Assembly (NCBI RefSeq): GCF_001598415.1
Contig: NZ_BCYX01000002.1
Coordinates: forward strand, 310,001 to 374,000
Source: Sphingomonas mali NBRC 15500
GTDB taxonomy: Bacteria; Pseudomonadota; Alphaproteobacteria; Sphingomonadales; Sphingomonadaceae
Length of the DNA: 64,000 nucleotides
Reading direction: 5' to 3'
Under the pieces are notes generated by a model that worked only from the letters and a program-made list of their open reading frames with translations, had not been told where the DNA came from and did not search any database. This document shows, piece after piece, positions 8,212-18,640 of the stretch. The position numbers were made by a program, and so were the translations under genes. Position 1 is the stretch's first letter, and every line of letters begins with the position of its first letter.

Positions 8212-8850
8212 ATGATCATCGCCGTGGACGGTCCCGCCGCCAGCGGCAAGGGCACCGTCGCCCGCGCCCTGGCAAAACATTATCGCCTGCCGCACCTAGA
8301 TACCGGCCTGCTGTACCGCGCGGTCGCGGAGAATGTGCATCGCCTCGACCTCGACCCGACCAAGGAGGCCGATGCGGTCGCAGCGAGTAATTTCGACGAC
8401 AGCCTGCTCGACGACCCCGTGCTGCGCAGCGACGAGGCGGGGCAACGCGCCTCGATCGTCTCGGCGCACCCGCTGATCCGTGCAGCATTGCTGCAACGCC
8501 AGCGCAAGTTCGCGCACCAGGAAGGCGGCGCGGTCCTCGACGGACGTGATATCGGCACGGTGATCGCGCCCGAAGCCGACGCCAAATTGTTCGTCAAGGC
8601 GACGCCTCAGATCCGCGCGCGGCGCCGCCATGCCGAGCTCAAAGCACAAGGCAGCACGCTCAGCTTCGACAAGGTCCTGGCCGACATCCGCGCGCGCGAT
8701 CAGCGCGACATGGGTCGAGACGCGGCGCCGCTGGTGATGGCGGCCGATGCCGGCATCCTCGACACCAGCTTCCTGTCGATCGAGGCCGCGGTGAAGCGCG
8801 CGATCGAACTGGTCGAGCGGCAATTGCGGCTGAAGGCGGCGAACGGGTAA
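8212..8850 (+). CDS. cmk: Cytidylate kinase
   Basis: A 212-residue (d)CMP kinase. The P-loop GPAASGKGT is at 7-15, followed by the CMP-binding DTGLLYRAVA segment, GRDIGTVIAPEA, and the lid RARRRHAE. It recycles CMP and dCMP to the diphosphates. It is in line with aroA, the common alphaproteobacterial order aroA-cmk-rpsA, but rpsA here follows only after metE and a thioesterase. Confidence 0.96.
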   Translation: MIIAVDGPAASGKGTVARALAKHYRLPHLDTGLLYRAVAENVHRLDLDPTKEADAVAASNFDDSLLDDPVLRSDEAGQRASIVSAHPLIRAALLQRQRKFAHQEGGAVLDGRDIGTVIAPEADAKLFVKATPQIRARRRHAELKAQGSTLSFDKVLADIRARDQRDMGRDAAPLVMAADAGILDTSFLSIEAAVKRAIELVERQLRLKAANG

Positions 8851-8935
8851 CTCGACCAACGTAGCAGAATAGTTGCGCGCGGCCATCTTACGCCCAAGCC
8901 GAGCGATCCGAATGCTGGACGCTGGGGAGATGAGT

Positions 8936-9145
8936 TTTTCACGCGAAGGCGCGAAGGCGCTAAGATTTTTTATGCGCGCAGAGGCGCAGAGGGCGCTGAG
9001 ATGATTCGCCGGCTGCGCCAGCAACCTTTCAATGCTTGCGCCCAAGGAAGCCAGCGCGCTGTCGCGCGCAATCCCTCTGCGATCTCTGCGCCTCTGCGCG
9101 AACTCTTTTCCTTCGCGCCTTTGCGCCTTCGCGTGAACAAATTCT
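8936..9145. repeat. Large imperfect inverted repeat of GAAGGCGC / GCAGAGGCGC units
   Basis: A ~210-bp noncoding palindrome. The outer arms are TTCACGCGAAGGCGCGAAGG (8938 onward) and its near-complement ending GCCTTCGCGTGAA (to ~9137). The inner arms are GCGCAGAGGCGCAGAGGG (about 8975-8992) and CTCTGCGCCTCTGCGCG (about 9085-9103). The arms contain short internal repeats. It resembles a miniature mobile or REP-type element; no transposase is present. Confidence 0.7.
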
Positions 9146-9195
9146 GCCTGACCTCCGTCCATGCGAGCCCACCGAGAATCCGAGGCGGAACTGTC

Positions 9196-9215
9196 ATATA
9201 AAGAATTCTTTATAT
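9196..9215. promoter_or_regulatory. Perfect 20-bp AT-rich palindrome upstream of metE promoter
   Basis: ATATAAAGAA followed by its exact reverse complement, ending 5 bases before a plausible -35 hexamer. In a GC-rich setting a perfect 20-base AT-rich dyad is striking and its position fits an activator or repressor site. The bound protein is unknown. Confidence 0.5.
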
Positions 9216-9220
9216 CTCGC

Positions 9221-9249
9221 TTGACCCGGGGCGTTCGCGGCGGGATAAG
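9221..9249 (+). promoter_or_regulatory. Putative sigma-70 promoter of the riboswitch-metE transcript
   Basis: TTGACC (9221-9226), a 17-base spacer and GATAAG (9244-9249). A start about 7 bases downstream would fall at ~9256, which is exactly where the riboswitch P1 stem begins. Inference from motif and spacing. Confidence 0.5.
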
Positions 9250-9255
9250 GCCCTT

Positions 9256-9452
9256 GTCGAGGTTCTTCGGACGGGTTCGCCCGCGCCGAAGCTAAGACGG
9301 GAAGCCGGTGCGGTCCTTCGGGGTCAAGGCCGGCGCTGCCCCCGCAACTGTAAGCGGCGAGCGGCGGTCGACGAGTGTCACTGGGGGCGTCCAATCCCCT
9401 GGGAAGGCCGGACCGACGTGTTGACCCGTGAGCCAGGAGACCTGCCTCCGAC
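9256..9452 (+). ncRNA. Cobalamin (B12) riboswitch
   Basis: Contains the conserved elements in order: GGGAAGCCGGTG (about 9291-9302), GCCCCCGCAACTGTAAGCG (about 9340-9358), CACTGG, TGGGAAGG (about 9400), and the B12 box AGCCAGGAGACCTGCC (9431-9446). GTCG at 9256-9259 can pair with CGAC at 9449-9452 to close P1. It precedes metE, the B12-independent methionine synthase, and is expected to switch metE off when cobalamin is available so that B12-dependent MetH is used. Confidence 0.95.
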
Positions 9453-9563
9453 GCGATAACGTCCACCGGCGGGGTGTCCGGGCTGGCCGCTTGCATCCTG
9501 CGGTCGGCCCCGTGTCGTCCGTGCGTGCTCGTGTCTGGTCCCTACCCAGCCTTTCATCGGGGT

Positions 9564-11876
9564 ATGAAGACCATGACCGTCACTGTTGCTACTCTCGGAT
9601 TCCCGCGCATCGGGCCGCGCCGCGAATTGAAATTCGCGCTCGAGAAATTCTGGTCGGGCCAGTCGTCCGAAAGCGAGTTGCTCGAAGCCGCCGCCGGACT
9701 GCGCACCGCCGCCTGGGCGCGGCAAAGGGCGCTCGGCGCCGACTGGCTGCCGTCGAACGACTTCTCGCTCTACGACCATGTGCTCGACACCAGCCTGATG
9801 CTGGGCGCGATCCCTGAGCGCTATGGCAAGGCGGCGGGCGATTCCGATCTCGCCACCTATTTCGCGATGGCGCGGGGCACGACGGGTGACGACGCCGATT
9901 GCGGGCACGGGCACGGCAGCCTGACCGCGTGCGAGATGACCAAATGGTTCGACACCAATTACCATTATATGGTCCCCGAACTGGTCGCCGGGCAGAAACT
10001 GGCATTGAGCTCGGCCAAGATCGTCGACGAATATCGCGAGGCCAAGGCGCAGGGGTTCGAGACGCGTCCCGTCCTGCTCGGCCCGGTCACCTGGCTGAGC
10101 CTCGCCAAGGGACGTGGGGTCGATCCGTTCGACTATCTTGACGAGGTGCTGGGGCTCTACACCGCCATATTGACCCAGCTTGGCCAGGCCGGCGCCGACT
10201 GGGTGCAGATCGACGAACCGGTGCTGGTGCTCGACCTGAGCGAGCGCCAGCGCAACGCGATCACTCGCTCTTATGCCAAGTTGCCGCGCGCGGGCGTGAA
10301 GCTGATGCTCGCGACCTATTTCGGCGGGCTCGAGGACAATCTCGACCTCGCGATCCATTTGCCGGTGGCCGGGCTGCATATCGATCTGGTTCGCGCGCCG
10401 CAGCAGCTCGACGCGGTGCTGGCCAAGGCGCCCAAGTCGCTGCTGCTCTCGCTCGGCGTGATCGATGGGCGCAACGTGTGGCGCGCCGATCTCGCCGCGC
10501 TGCTCGATCGGCTCGAGCCGATCGCCGCGAAGCGCGATATCGTGCTCGCGCCGTCATGCTCGCTGCTGCACTCGCCGGTCGACCTGGCGCTGGAACGCAA
10601 GATCGATCCGGAAATCGCGCAATGGCTCGCCTTCGCGGTGCAGAAGGTGGGGGAACTCGCGACCCTGAAGCGTGCGCTCAATGAAGGCCGGGGCAGCGTC
10701 GCCGACGACCTGGCCGCGTCGAGCGCGGCGGCGGCGGCGCGCAAGACCTCGCCGCGGATCCATGATGACGCGGTGGCGGCGCGGCTCGCGGCGATCACGC
10801 CGGCCGATCGCGAGCGGCGATCTCCCTACCCTGTCCGCGCCACAGCACAGGCGGATGCGCTTGCCCTCCCCGCTTTCCCGACCACCACGATCGGCTCGTT
10901 CCCGCAGACCGCCGAGGTGCGCCGCGCGCGTGCCGATCATAATCGCGGGACGCTCGACGCCGTGGCCTATGAACAGTTCCTCCGCGAGGAAACCGAGCGT
11001 GCGGTTCGCTGGCAGGAGGACGCCGGGCTCGACATGCTCGTCCATGGCGAATTCGAGCGCAACGACATGGTGCAATATTTCGGCGAGCAATTGTCGGGCT
11101 TCGCCTTCACCGTGAGCGGCTGGGTGCAATCCTATGGCTCGCGCTGCGTGCGTCCGCCGATCCTGTTCGGCGACGTGTCGCGGCCCAGGGCGATGACGGT
11201 CGAATGGTGGCAATATGCGCAGAGCCTGACCGACAAACCGATGAAGGGCATGCTGACGGGACCGGTGACGATCCTCAACTGGTCGTTCGTCCGCGACGAC
11301 CAGCCGCGCGAGGCATCGTGCCGCCAGATCGCGCTGGCGATCCGCGACGAAGTGGTCGATTTGGAGAAAGCTGGCGCCAAGGCGATCCAGATCGACGAGG
11401 CGGCGTTGCGCGAAGGCCTGCCGCTGCGCCGGCGCGACTGGCAGCCCTATCTCGACTGGGCGGTCGATTGCTTCCGGCTCTCGGCGGCAGGCGTGGCCGA
11501 TGCGACGCAGATCCACACGCATATGTGCTATTCGGAGTTCAACGACATCCTGCCGTCGATCGGCGCGATGGACACCGACGTGATCTCGATCGAGACCGCG
11601 CGCTCGCAGATGGAGCTGCTCGAAGGGTTCGCGCGCTATCGCTATCCGAGCGCGATCGGACCCGGCGTCTATGACATCCACGCGCCGCGCGTGCCGACGG
11701 TCGAGGAGATGGTCGCGCTGATGCGGCTGGCGCAGGACCACCTCCGCCCCGAGCAATTGTGGGTGAACCCCGATTGCGGGCTGAAGACGCGCAAATGGGA
11801 GGAAGTGAAGCCGGCGATCGACGCGATGGTCGCCGCCGCCCGCGAATTGCGCGTCCGCGTGGCGGAGCCGGCCTGA
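9564..11876 (+). CDS. metE: 5-methyltetrahydropteroyltriglutamate-homocysteine methyltransferase (B12-independent methionine synthase)
   Basis: A 770-residue cytoplasmic enzyme making methionine by transferring the methyl group of methyltetrahydrofolate to homocysteine. The N-terminal start motif ATLGFPRIGPRRELKFALE and the C-terminal zinc ligands (His and Cys in HMCYSEFND, Cys in NPDCGLKTRKW) are visible. An alternative start is the ATG at 9573. The upstream cobalamin riboswitch gives the regulation. The stop overlaps the next gene (TGATG). Confidence 0.96.
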   Translation: MKTMTVTVATLGFPRIGPRRELKFALEKFWSGQSSESELLEAAAGLRTAAWARQRALGADWLPSNDFSLYDHVLDTSLMLGAIPERYGKAAGDSDLATYFAMARGTTGDDADCGHGHGSLTACEMTKWFDTNYHYMVPELVAGQKLALSSAKIVDEYREAKAQGFETRPVLLGPVTWLSLAKGRGVDPFDYLDEVLGLYTAILTQLGQAGADWVQIDEPVLVLDLSERQRNAITRSYAKLPRAGVKLMLATYFGGLEDNLDLAIHLPVAGLHIDLVRAPQQLDAVLAKAPKSLLLSLGVIDGRNVWRADLAALLDRLEPIAAKRDIVLAPSCSLLHSPVDLALERKIDPEIAQWLAFAVQKVGELATLKRALNEGRGSVADDLAASSAAAAARKTSPRIHDDAVAARLAAITPADRERRSPYPVRATAQADALALPAFPTTTIGSFPQTAEVRRARADHNRGTLDAVAYEQFLREETERAVRWQEDAGLDMLVHGEFERNDMVQYFGEQLSGFAFTVSGWVQSYGSRCVRPPILFGDVSRPRAMTVEWWQYAQSLTDKPMKGMLTGPVTILNWSFVRDDQPREASCRQIALAIRDEVVDLEKAGAKAIQIDEAALREGLPLRRRDWQPYLDWAVDCFRLSAAGVADATQIHTHMCYSEFNDILPSIGAMDTDVISIETARSQMELLEGFARYRYPSAIGPGVYDIHAPRVPTVEEMVALMRLAQDHLRPEQLWVNPDCGLKTRKWEEVKPAIDAMVAAARELRVRVAEPA

Positions 11877-12628
11877 TGTCGGGTGTCGTCCGCCTCATCG
11901 ACATGGTGTTCCCGGGCGACACCAACCACCATGGCACGCTGTTCGGCGGGGTGGCGCTCGCGCACATGGACAAGGTGGCGTTCCTCGCCGCCTCGCGCCA
12001 TGGCCGGGCGCCCTTCGTCACCGCCGCCTCCGAACGGATCGACTTCGCCGCACCGGCGCTGAAGGGCGAGCTGATCGAGGCGACGGGGCGGATCACCCGC
12101 GCCGGCACGCGATCGGTCGATGTCGAGATCGAGCTGACCGCCGAGGCGCTGCTGAGCGGCGAGCGACGGCTCTGCACGCGCGGGCTGTTCACCCTGGTCG
12201 CGGCCAAGGGACCCGAAACGCGCCTGCCGCTGCCGCCGCTCGACCGCATGGCAGCCGAACCGGAGGATGATGGCCGGCTGCACATGGCCGATATGGTGTT
12301 CCCGCCGCAGACCAATCACTATGGCACCTTGTTCGGTGGCGATGCGCTGAGGATGCTGGGCAAGGCTGCCTTCATCGCCTCGACCCGCCACGCCCGCGCG
12401 GTGATGGTAATGGCGGCATCCGATCGGATCGACTTCCGCTCGCCGGTGCGCGAGGGCGAGATGGTCGAGCTGATCGCGCGGGTGATGATGAGCGGCAGGA
12501 GTTCGGTGCGCGTCGGGGTCGAGCTCTGGGCCGAAAACCTGCTGAGCGGCGATCGCCGCCGCGCCGCGACCGCCGAGTTCGTGATGGTCGCGGTCGATCC
12601 TGCCGGGCGCCCCGCACCGATCGGCTGA
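11876..12628 (+). CDS. Acyl-CoA thioesterase, two fused hotdog domains
   Basis: A 250-residue protein made of two homologous YciA-type hotdog domains. Each carries the signature MVFPxxTNHxGTLFGG (about residues 9-24 and again near 140-155) and a later SERIDFAAP/SDRIDFRSP strand. The family hydrolyses acyl-CoA to free acid and CoA; bacterial members usually have one domain and oligomerise, so this is a tandem duplication in one chain. The ATG overlaps the metE stop, so it is probably under the same riboswitch transcript. Why a thioesterase is coupled to metE is unclear. Confidence 0.9.
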   Translation: MSGVVRLIDMVFPGDTNHHGTLFGGVALAHMDKVAFLAASRHGRAPFVTAASERIDFAAPALKGELIEATGRITRAGTRSVDVEIELTAEALLSGERRLCTRGLFTLVAAKGPETRLPLPPLDRMAAEPEDDGRLHMADMVFPPQTNHYGTLFGGDALRMLGKAAFIASTRHARAVMVMAASDRIDFRSPVREGEMVELIARVMMSGRSSVRVGVELWAENLLSGDRRRAATAEFVMVAVDPAGRPAPIG

Positions 12629-12634
12629 CAAGCT

Positions 12635-12709
12635 TGCCTCCGCGCCCTGGAATCGCTATGAGCCCGCCCGTCCGGCGAGCAGGTTCTCGCGGAGGAAGGC
12701 GCGGAGGCA
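12635..12709. repeat. 12-bp inverted repeat after the thioesterase gene
   Basis: TGCCTCCGCGCC (12635-12646) and its exact complement GGCGCGGAGGCA (12698-12709), separated by 51 bases. There is no T tract, so it is a weak terminator candidate at best. The remainder of the region to 12865 is the rpsA leader. Confidence 0.5.
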
Positions 12710-12865
12710 CACTCTAGCGCCCTTTTCGCATTTTAGCGTTGAGCCCGTCCTCCGCAGCTCCTGCCCAGCGGATGCCGCGTCGGCGTTCGGCCGCCGTGGC
12801 GTTTTGGCCAAGACCACCGGAGACAACCGGTTGGCCGGAAACAGTTGATTAGGAATAATATTTTT

Positions 12866-14578
<1,713 letters not shown>

Positions 14579-14587
14579 GCTCAGAAT

Positions 14588-14617
14588 GGGTAGCGTCCTG
14601 AAGACGCTACCCTTTTT
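14588..14617 (+). terminator. Rho-independent terminator of rpsA
   Basis: A perfect 10-bp stem GGGTAGCGTC / GACGCTACCC with a 5-base loop (CTGAA), followed by TTTTT. It ends 39 bases after the rpsA stop. Confidence 0.92.
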
Positions 14618-14789
14618 GTTACACTTTGACTGTCGAATCGGTCCTATTGCGTTCGACGTATTTTCTTTATGATATATGTCGGTGGGGGCCCTTTTTCCGT
14701 GAGGGGGAAATTCTCGGAAGACGGGTAGTCGATGGAGAAGACCGGGACGTGCCCCGGTGGTCCTTCGACTTTGGGGAGACCGTGTTCGT

Positions 14790-15071
14790 ATGATCCGTTC
14801 GGAATTGATTCAAAAGTTAGCAGAAGCCAATCCAGACCTTGCGCTCCGCGACGTCGAAGCGATCGTGACAACGTTCTTCGATGAGATTTCGCGGCGTTTG
14901 GCGGCCGATGGCCGCGTCGAACTGAGGGGTTTCGGCGCTTTTTCAACGCGTGCGCGCGGTGCGCGCACTGGTCGCAACCCGCGGACGGGCGAGGTAGTGG
15001 AAGTCGACGCCAAGCGCGTTCCCTATTTCAAGCCCGGCAAGGAAATGCGCGTCCGGCTCAACGTTTCCTGA
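14790..15071 (+). CDS. ihfB: Integration host factor subunit beta
   Basis: A 93-residue DNA-bending protein of the HU/IHF family ([17 protein letters not shown] at the N terminus, [27 protein letters not shown] across the DNA-binding arm). It pairs with IhfA for nucleoid structure, recombination and transcription. The rpsA-ihfB order is conserved in proteobacteria, but the strong terminator between them means ihfB needs its own promoter here. Confidence 0.95.
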   Translation: MIRSELIQKLAEANPDLALRDVEAIVTTFFDEISRRLAADGRVELRGFGAFSTRARGARTGRNPRTGEVVEVDAKRVPYFKPGKEMRVRLNVS

Positions 15072-15081
15072 GCCAAGGTGG

Positions 15082-15119
15082 CCTGGTTCAAGCGAAAGCA
15101 AAGCGCCGCTTGAACCAGG
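15082..15119 (+). terminator. Hairpin after ihfB
   Basis: CCTGGTTCAAGCG (15082-15094) is exactly complementary to CGCTTGAACCAGG (15107-15119) around a 12-base loop, starting 10 bases after the ihfB stop. There is no following T tract, so it may be a 3'-end stabiliser or weak terminator. Confidence 0.5.
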
Positions 15120-15248
15120 ACTCGCCGAAGGCCAGCCGGCAGGCGCGCGGCGCCTGACCGACATCGCGCGATTTACGCGCGTGACGGCCCCTTCTCTTTC
15201 AACTCCCGGCTTGACCAGGACGCGCGCCTGCGCGACCTGTGCCGTCAC

Positions 15249-15334
15249 GCGGACGTGGCGAAATTGGTAGACGCACGGGACTTAAAATCCCTCGCCCTAT
15301 GGGTGTGCGGGTTCGAGTCCCGCCGTCCGCACCA
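15249..15334 (+). tRNA. tRNA-Leu (TAA)
   Basis: An 86-base class II tRNA from GCGGACG to CGTCCGCACCA with an encoded CCA. The anticodon loop CTTAAAA gives anticodon TAA. The long variable arm (CTCGCCCTATGGGTGTG) fits leucine. Its last 28 bases recur in altered form at 20994-21022. Confidence 0.95.
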
Positions 15335-15542
15335 GCATCATGATATGATTGGATGTTGCTTTAGTCATGGCGGGCCGTGGCCAAAATGAAGTCCAATCTT
15401 CGCTCATCGGCAGACAGCCACTAGGCTAGGGCCACAGGAGCGAGGGCTAACCACCTATATATCCTGTCGCCCACGGTGGCGCGGCCGGCGTCGCGGAAAA
15501 GAAAATAGGTCTATCGCGGCAACGGGCCCGCCGGACTGACGG

Positions 15543-16559
15543 TCATTCGCGGAAGACGGCGGGGGTTCCCGGCTTTATCATGAGCGCCAGGCGTGCGACG
15601 TCCCAATTGGTCAGGCGGATGCAGCCGTGACTTTCCGCGCGGCCGATCGTGCTCGGCTCCGCGGTGCCGTGGATGCCGTAATGGGGGATGTTGAGATCCA
15701 GCCAGGCTACCCCGACCGGTCCGTTCGGCCCAGGCGGGAGGGTGGCTTTTGCCTGGCCGGGCTTGGCGTCCCAGAAAAGGGCTGGGTTGTAGCGAAAGGG
15801 CGGGTTGTAGCTGAACGCCTGCACTTTCCACGCCCCGATCGGCAGCGGATCATGCTCGCTCCCCATGGTCGCCTGAAATTGCGCGACAAGCTTGCCCTTG
15901 GCGTCGAGGACACGCAGCAACTGCTCCGATTTGTCGACCACGATAGATGCGCCCTGCGGCTGATTGGCATCGACATTGAGGCTGTTGAGTGTTGCGCGCC
16001 ACGTCGCGGGCAGCTTCGCGCTATAGGCCCTGGACGTCGGGAGTGCGTTCGGAAACACGACCGGCGTTCCGGGCGCCAGCCTCGTCTGCGGACTGTTCAG
16101 CGCGAGCAGCACCTGCGGCGTGGTGTGGAACATCTCGGCGAGCTTTTCCATCGGCGAACGATAACCCAAAGCGGGCAATGCCGCTTGCCGCATCGGATCC
16201 GTCGGCAGCGGGTCGACATAGGGACCCGCAAGCGCGTCGGCGGTAAGACGCAAGGTTTTCGTTGCCCGCCATCCCGCATAGGTCTGCAGGACCGCCAGCG
16301 TCGCGCGATCGACGTGGCCGGTCCGGGGCAGGCCGCGGGACTCCTGGAATCCGCGCAGCGCGGCGGATAGCGATTTGCCCGGCTTCCCATCGAGAACACC
16401 AGGCGAGAAGCCCAGATGATCAAGGATCACCTGAACGTGGAGCAGGCCGAGATTGACCTTGGGCGCCTGCGCTGCCTGCATCGGCGTGGCCGCGGCACCA
16501 GAGAGACATTGGGGGGCGACCGCGAAACAGGCGGCGGCAAACGCAGTTTTTCGGATCAA
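15543..16559 (-). CDS. L,D-transpeptidase (YkuD) with peptidoglycan-binding domain
   Basis: A ~338-residue exported protein. A signal peptide (IRKTAFAAACFAVAPQCLSGAAA) is followed by a peptidoglycan-binding helical domain (about 35-95), a LysM-like stretch (MEKLAEMFHTTPQVLLALN) and a C-terminal YkuD domain ending in the catalytic motif SHGCIRLTNWDVARL. Family members make 3-3 cross-links or attach proteins to peptidoglycan. I start at the TTG at 16559, which has GGGAG upstream; a GTG at 16580 is possible. It is the first gene of the segment bounded by tRNA-Leu and its displaced 3' copy. Confidence 0.9.
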   Translation of the reverse strand: MIRKTAFAAACFAVAPQCLSGAAATPMQAAQAPKVNLGLLHVQVILDHLGFSPGVLDGKPGKSLSAALRGFQESRGLPRTGHVDRATLAVLQTYAGWRATKTLRLTADALAGPYVDPLPTDPMRQAALPALGYRSPMEKLAEMFHTTPQVLLALNSPQTRLAPGTPVVFPNALPTSRAYSAKLPATWRATLNSLNVDANQPQGASIVVDKSEQLLRVLDAKGKLVAQFQATMGSEHDPLPIGAWKVQAFSYNPPFRYNPALFWDAKPGQAKATLPPGPNGPVGVAWLDLNIPHYGIHGTAEPSTIGRAESHGCIRLTNWDVARLALMIKPGTPAVFRE

Positions 16560-16821
16560 TTCAAGCTCCCGTGAAGGCACCCATCCCCAACGATGCTGGG
16601 TCGACTTGTGTCCGGCGCCTCTTCTCCGAGGCAAGTCCCCGCTGGCCCGAAGGCACTCCCGGTCGCGAGGAGCGAATCTTAGCTTCCAGGAGGGCTGCAA
16701 GCTGCCCCGCACGTCAGCAAAGGACGCAACGCTGCCATCGACAAACCCGAGCTTGCGCATCCGAATTGCTCATGGGCTTATCCGTGTTATCAAGAAGCGG
16801 GGAAACGGGGGGAGATAGAGG

Positions 16822-17538
16822 ATGGCGACTTTTGTCCTGGTGCATGGCGCCTGGCACGGCAGTTGGTGTTGGGCACGGGTAAGGCGGGCTCTCCTCGACC
16901 AGGGACATCAGGTGTTTACGCCGACGCTCTCAGGCGTGGCGGAACGAAGCCACGTGCTGTCGCGCGACATCGACCTCCAGCGGCACGTGGATGATGTCGC
17001 CAACCTGATCCGTTGGGAGGAACTCGATTCCGTGATCCTCTGCGGGCACTCCTATGGCGGATGCGTGGTCAGCGGCGTCGCGGACGTGCTGCCGGATCGG
17101 ATCGCTGCCCTGGTCTATCTGGACGCCTTCCTGCTGGACGATGGCGAATGTCTCCATGACCTTCTCCCCGCCGAACAGCGGGAGATGCAACTCAGTCTCG
17201 CGAATGAATTTGGGGAAGGCTGGCGCGTGCCGCCGATTCCGGCCGCGATCTTCAACGTCAATGCGCAGGATCGCGATTGGGTGGACCGGCAGTGCACGCC
17301 CCAACCGCTGGCAACCTTTCAGCAGCCAATCCGGCTGAATGATGGGCTGTCGCAAATTTCGCGGAACCATTTCATCTATGCGTCGGATTGGGAGGGGACA
17401 CCGTTCACCACCTCTTATGATCGCGCGAAGGCTCGTGGCTGGATGACGAGCGAGATCGCGTGCGGCCACGACGTCATGCTCGACCGCCCCGAGGCGCTCA
17501 CGTCGGAGTTGATTGGTATCGCGAGCGTTGCCGACTGA
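16822..17538 (+). CDS. Alpha/beta hydrolase, EstC / hydroxynitrile lyase-like
   Basis: A 238-residue protein starting MATFVLVHGAWHGSWCW. It has the nucleophile elbow GHSYGG (Ser about residue 76) and a terminal His in CGHDVMLDRPE, as in plant salicylate esterase/hydroxynitrile lyase-type hydrolases. There is no signal peptide. Probably a small-ester hydrolase with unknown substrate. Stands alone between two minus-strand genes. Confidence 0.88.
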   Translation: MATFVLVHGAWHGSWCWARVRRALLDQGHQVFTPTLSGVAERSHVLSRDIDLQRHVDDVANLIRWEELDSVILCGHSYGGCVVSGVADVLPDRIAALVYLDAFLLDDGECLHDLLPAEQREMQLSLANEFGEGWRVPPIPAAIFNVNAQDRDWVDRQCTPQPLATFQQPIRLNDGLSQISRNHFIYASDWEGTPFTTSYDRAKARGWMTSEIACGHDVMLDRPEALTSELIGIASVAD

Positions 17539-17593
17539 CCGTGATGACCTGAAACACGCCCCTCGAAGCCGCAGCTGCGAACAAACACAACAC

Positions 17594-18640
17594 CTAGCTG
17601 TCGATCATCACACCCGCATAGGCCTCGTTCTCGAGCGCCATGCCCGCCCCCATCGCCACGCTCGTCAAGGGATCTTCGGCGATGATGACCGGCACACCCG
17701 TCGCCTCGGCCAGCGCATCGCTGATGCCGGCCAACAGCGACCCGCCCCCCGTCATGACGATACCGTGCTCATGGATGTCGGCCGCAAGTTCGGGCTCGGT
17801 GGCGGCGAGGGTGCGCAACACGGTCTCGACCACCTGATCGACGAGGTCGCTCAGCGGCGCAGCGATGTCCGCCTGGCAGATGTCGATCTCGCGCGGCACG
17901 CCGTTGACCTGGTCGCGGCCGCGTACGGGCATGACGAGACCGCGCCCGTCCTCCGGCATGCGCGCAATGCCGATCTCCAGCTTGATCCGCTCCGCGGTCG
18001 TCTCGCCAATGACCAGATTGTGGTTGCGCCGAATGCTCGACGCGATGGCATCGTCCATCTTGTCGCCGCCGACGCGGGCCGACGCGTGATGCACGAGGTT
18101 GCCGAGCGAGAGCACCGCAACCTCGGTCGTGCCGCCGCCGATGTCGACGATCATCGTCCCGATCGGCTCGTTGATCGACAGTCCCGCACCGATCGCCGCC
18201 GCCATCGGCTCCTCGATCAGGCGAACCCTGCGCGCGCCGGCATTGGTTCCGGCTTGCCGTATCGCCCGCCGCTCGACCTGGGTAGCACCCGAGGGAATGC
18301 AGACCAGGATATCCGGCCGACGCGGGAGCCGCGAGGGGCCGCCATGCGCCTTGTCGATAAACGCCTTGATCATCTGCTCGGCGATATCGACATCGGCGAT
18401 GACGCCGTCGCGCATCGGGCGCACGGTCGAGGTGCCCTGCGGCGTCCGCCCGATCATCAGTTTGGCTTCCATTCCGAAGGCCCGCAATCGGGGCAAGCCC
18501 TGGATCAACTCGATCGCGACGACCGATGGTTCGTTGAGCACGATGCCCCGCCCCCGCAGGTAAACGATGGTGTTCACCGTGCCGAGGTCGATTGCCATGT
18601 CGTTGGACGTCGTAGAAAAAAAGCGGGGTACGCGCATCAT
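17594..18640 (-). CDS. MreB/Hsp70-actin family protein (rod-shape protein homologue)
   Basis: A 348-residue actin-like ATPase with MreB landmarks: phosphate-1 loop DLGTVNT (18-24), RPMRDGVIADVDIAEQMI, PSGATQVERRAI, IEEPMAAAIGAG, phosphate-2 loop DIGGGTT and adenosine motif TGGGSLL. MreB normally heads an mreBCD operon; no mreC or mreD is present here, so this is probably a second, stand-alone MreB. The N-terminal ~15 residues are atypical. Confidence 0.88.
   Translation of the reverse strand: MMRVPRFFSTTSNDMAIDLGTVNTIVYLRGRGIVLNEPSVVAIELIQGLPRLRAFGMEAKLMIGRTPQGTSTVRPMRDGVIADVDIAEQMIKAFIDKAHGGPSRLPRRPDILVCIPSGATQVERRAIRQAGTNAGARRVRLIEEPMAAAIGAGLSINEPIGTMIVDIGGGTTEVAVLSLGNLVHHASARVGGDKMDDAIASSIRRNHNLVIGETTAERIKLEIGIARMPEDGRGLVMPVRGRDQVNGVPREIDICQADIAAPLSDLVDQVVETVLRTLAATEPELAADIHEHGIVMTGGGSLLAGISDALAEATGVPVIIAEDPLTSVAMGAGMALENEAYAGVMIDS

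Noticed and set aside
8936..9145. CRISPR array
   Set aside because: The short units are inverted and irregularly spaced, not regular direct repeats with unique spacers.
9194..9496. Minus-strand 100-residue frame over the riboswitch
   Set aside because: Covers the cobalamin riboswitch and palindrome; no product is recognisable.
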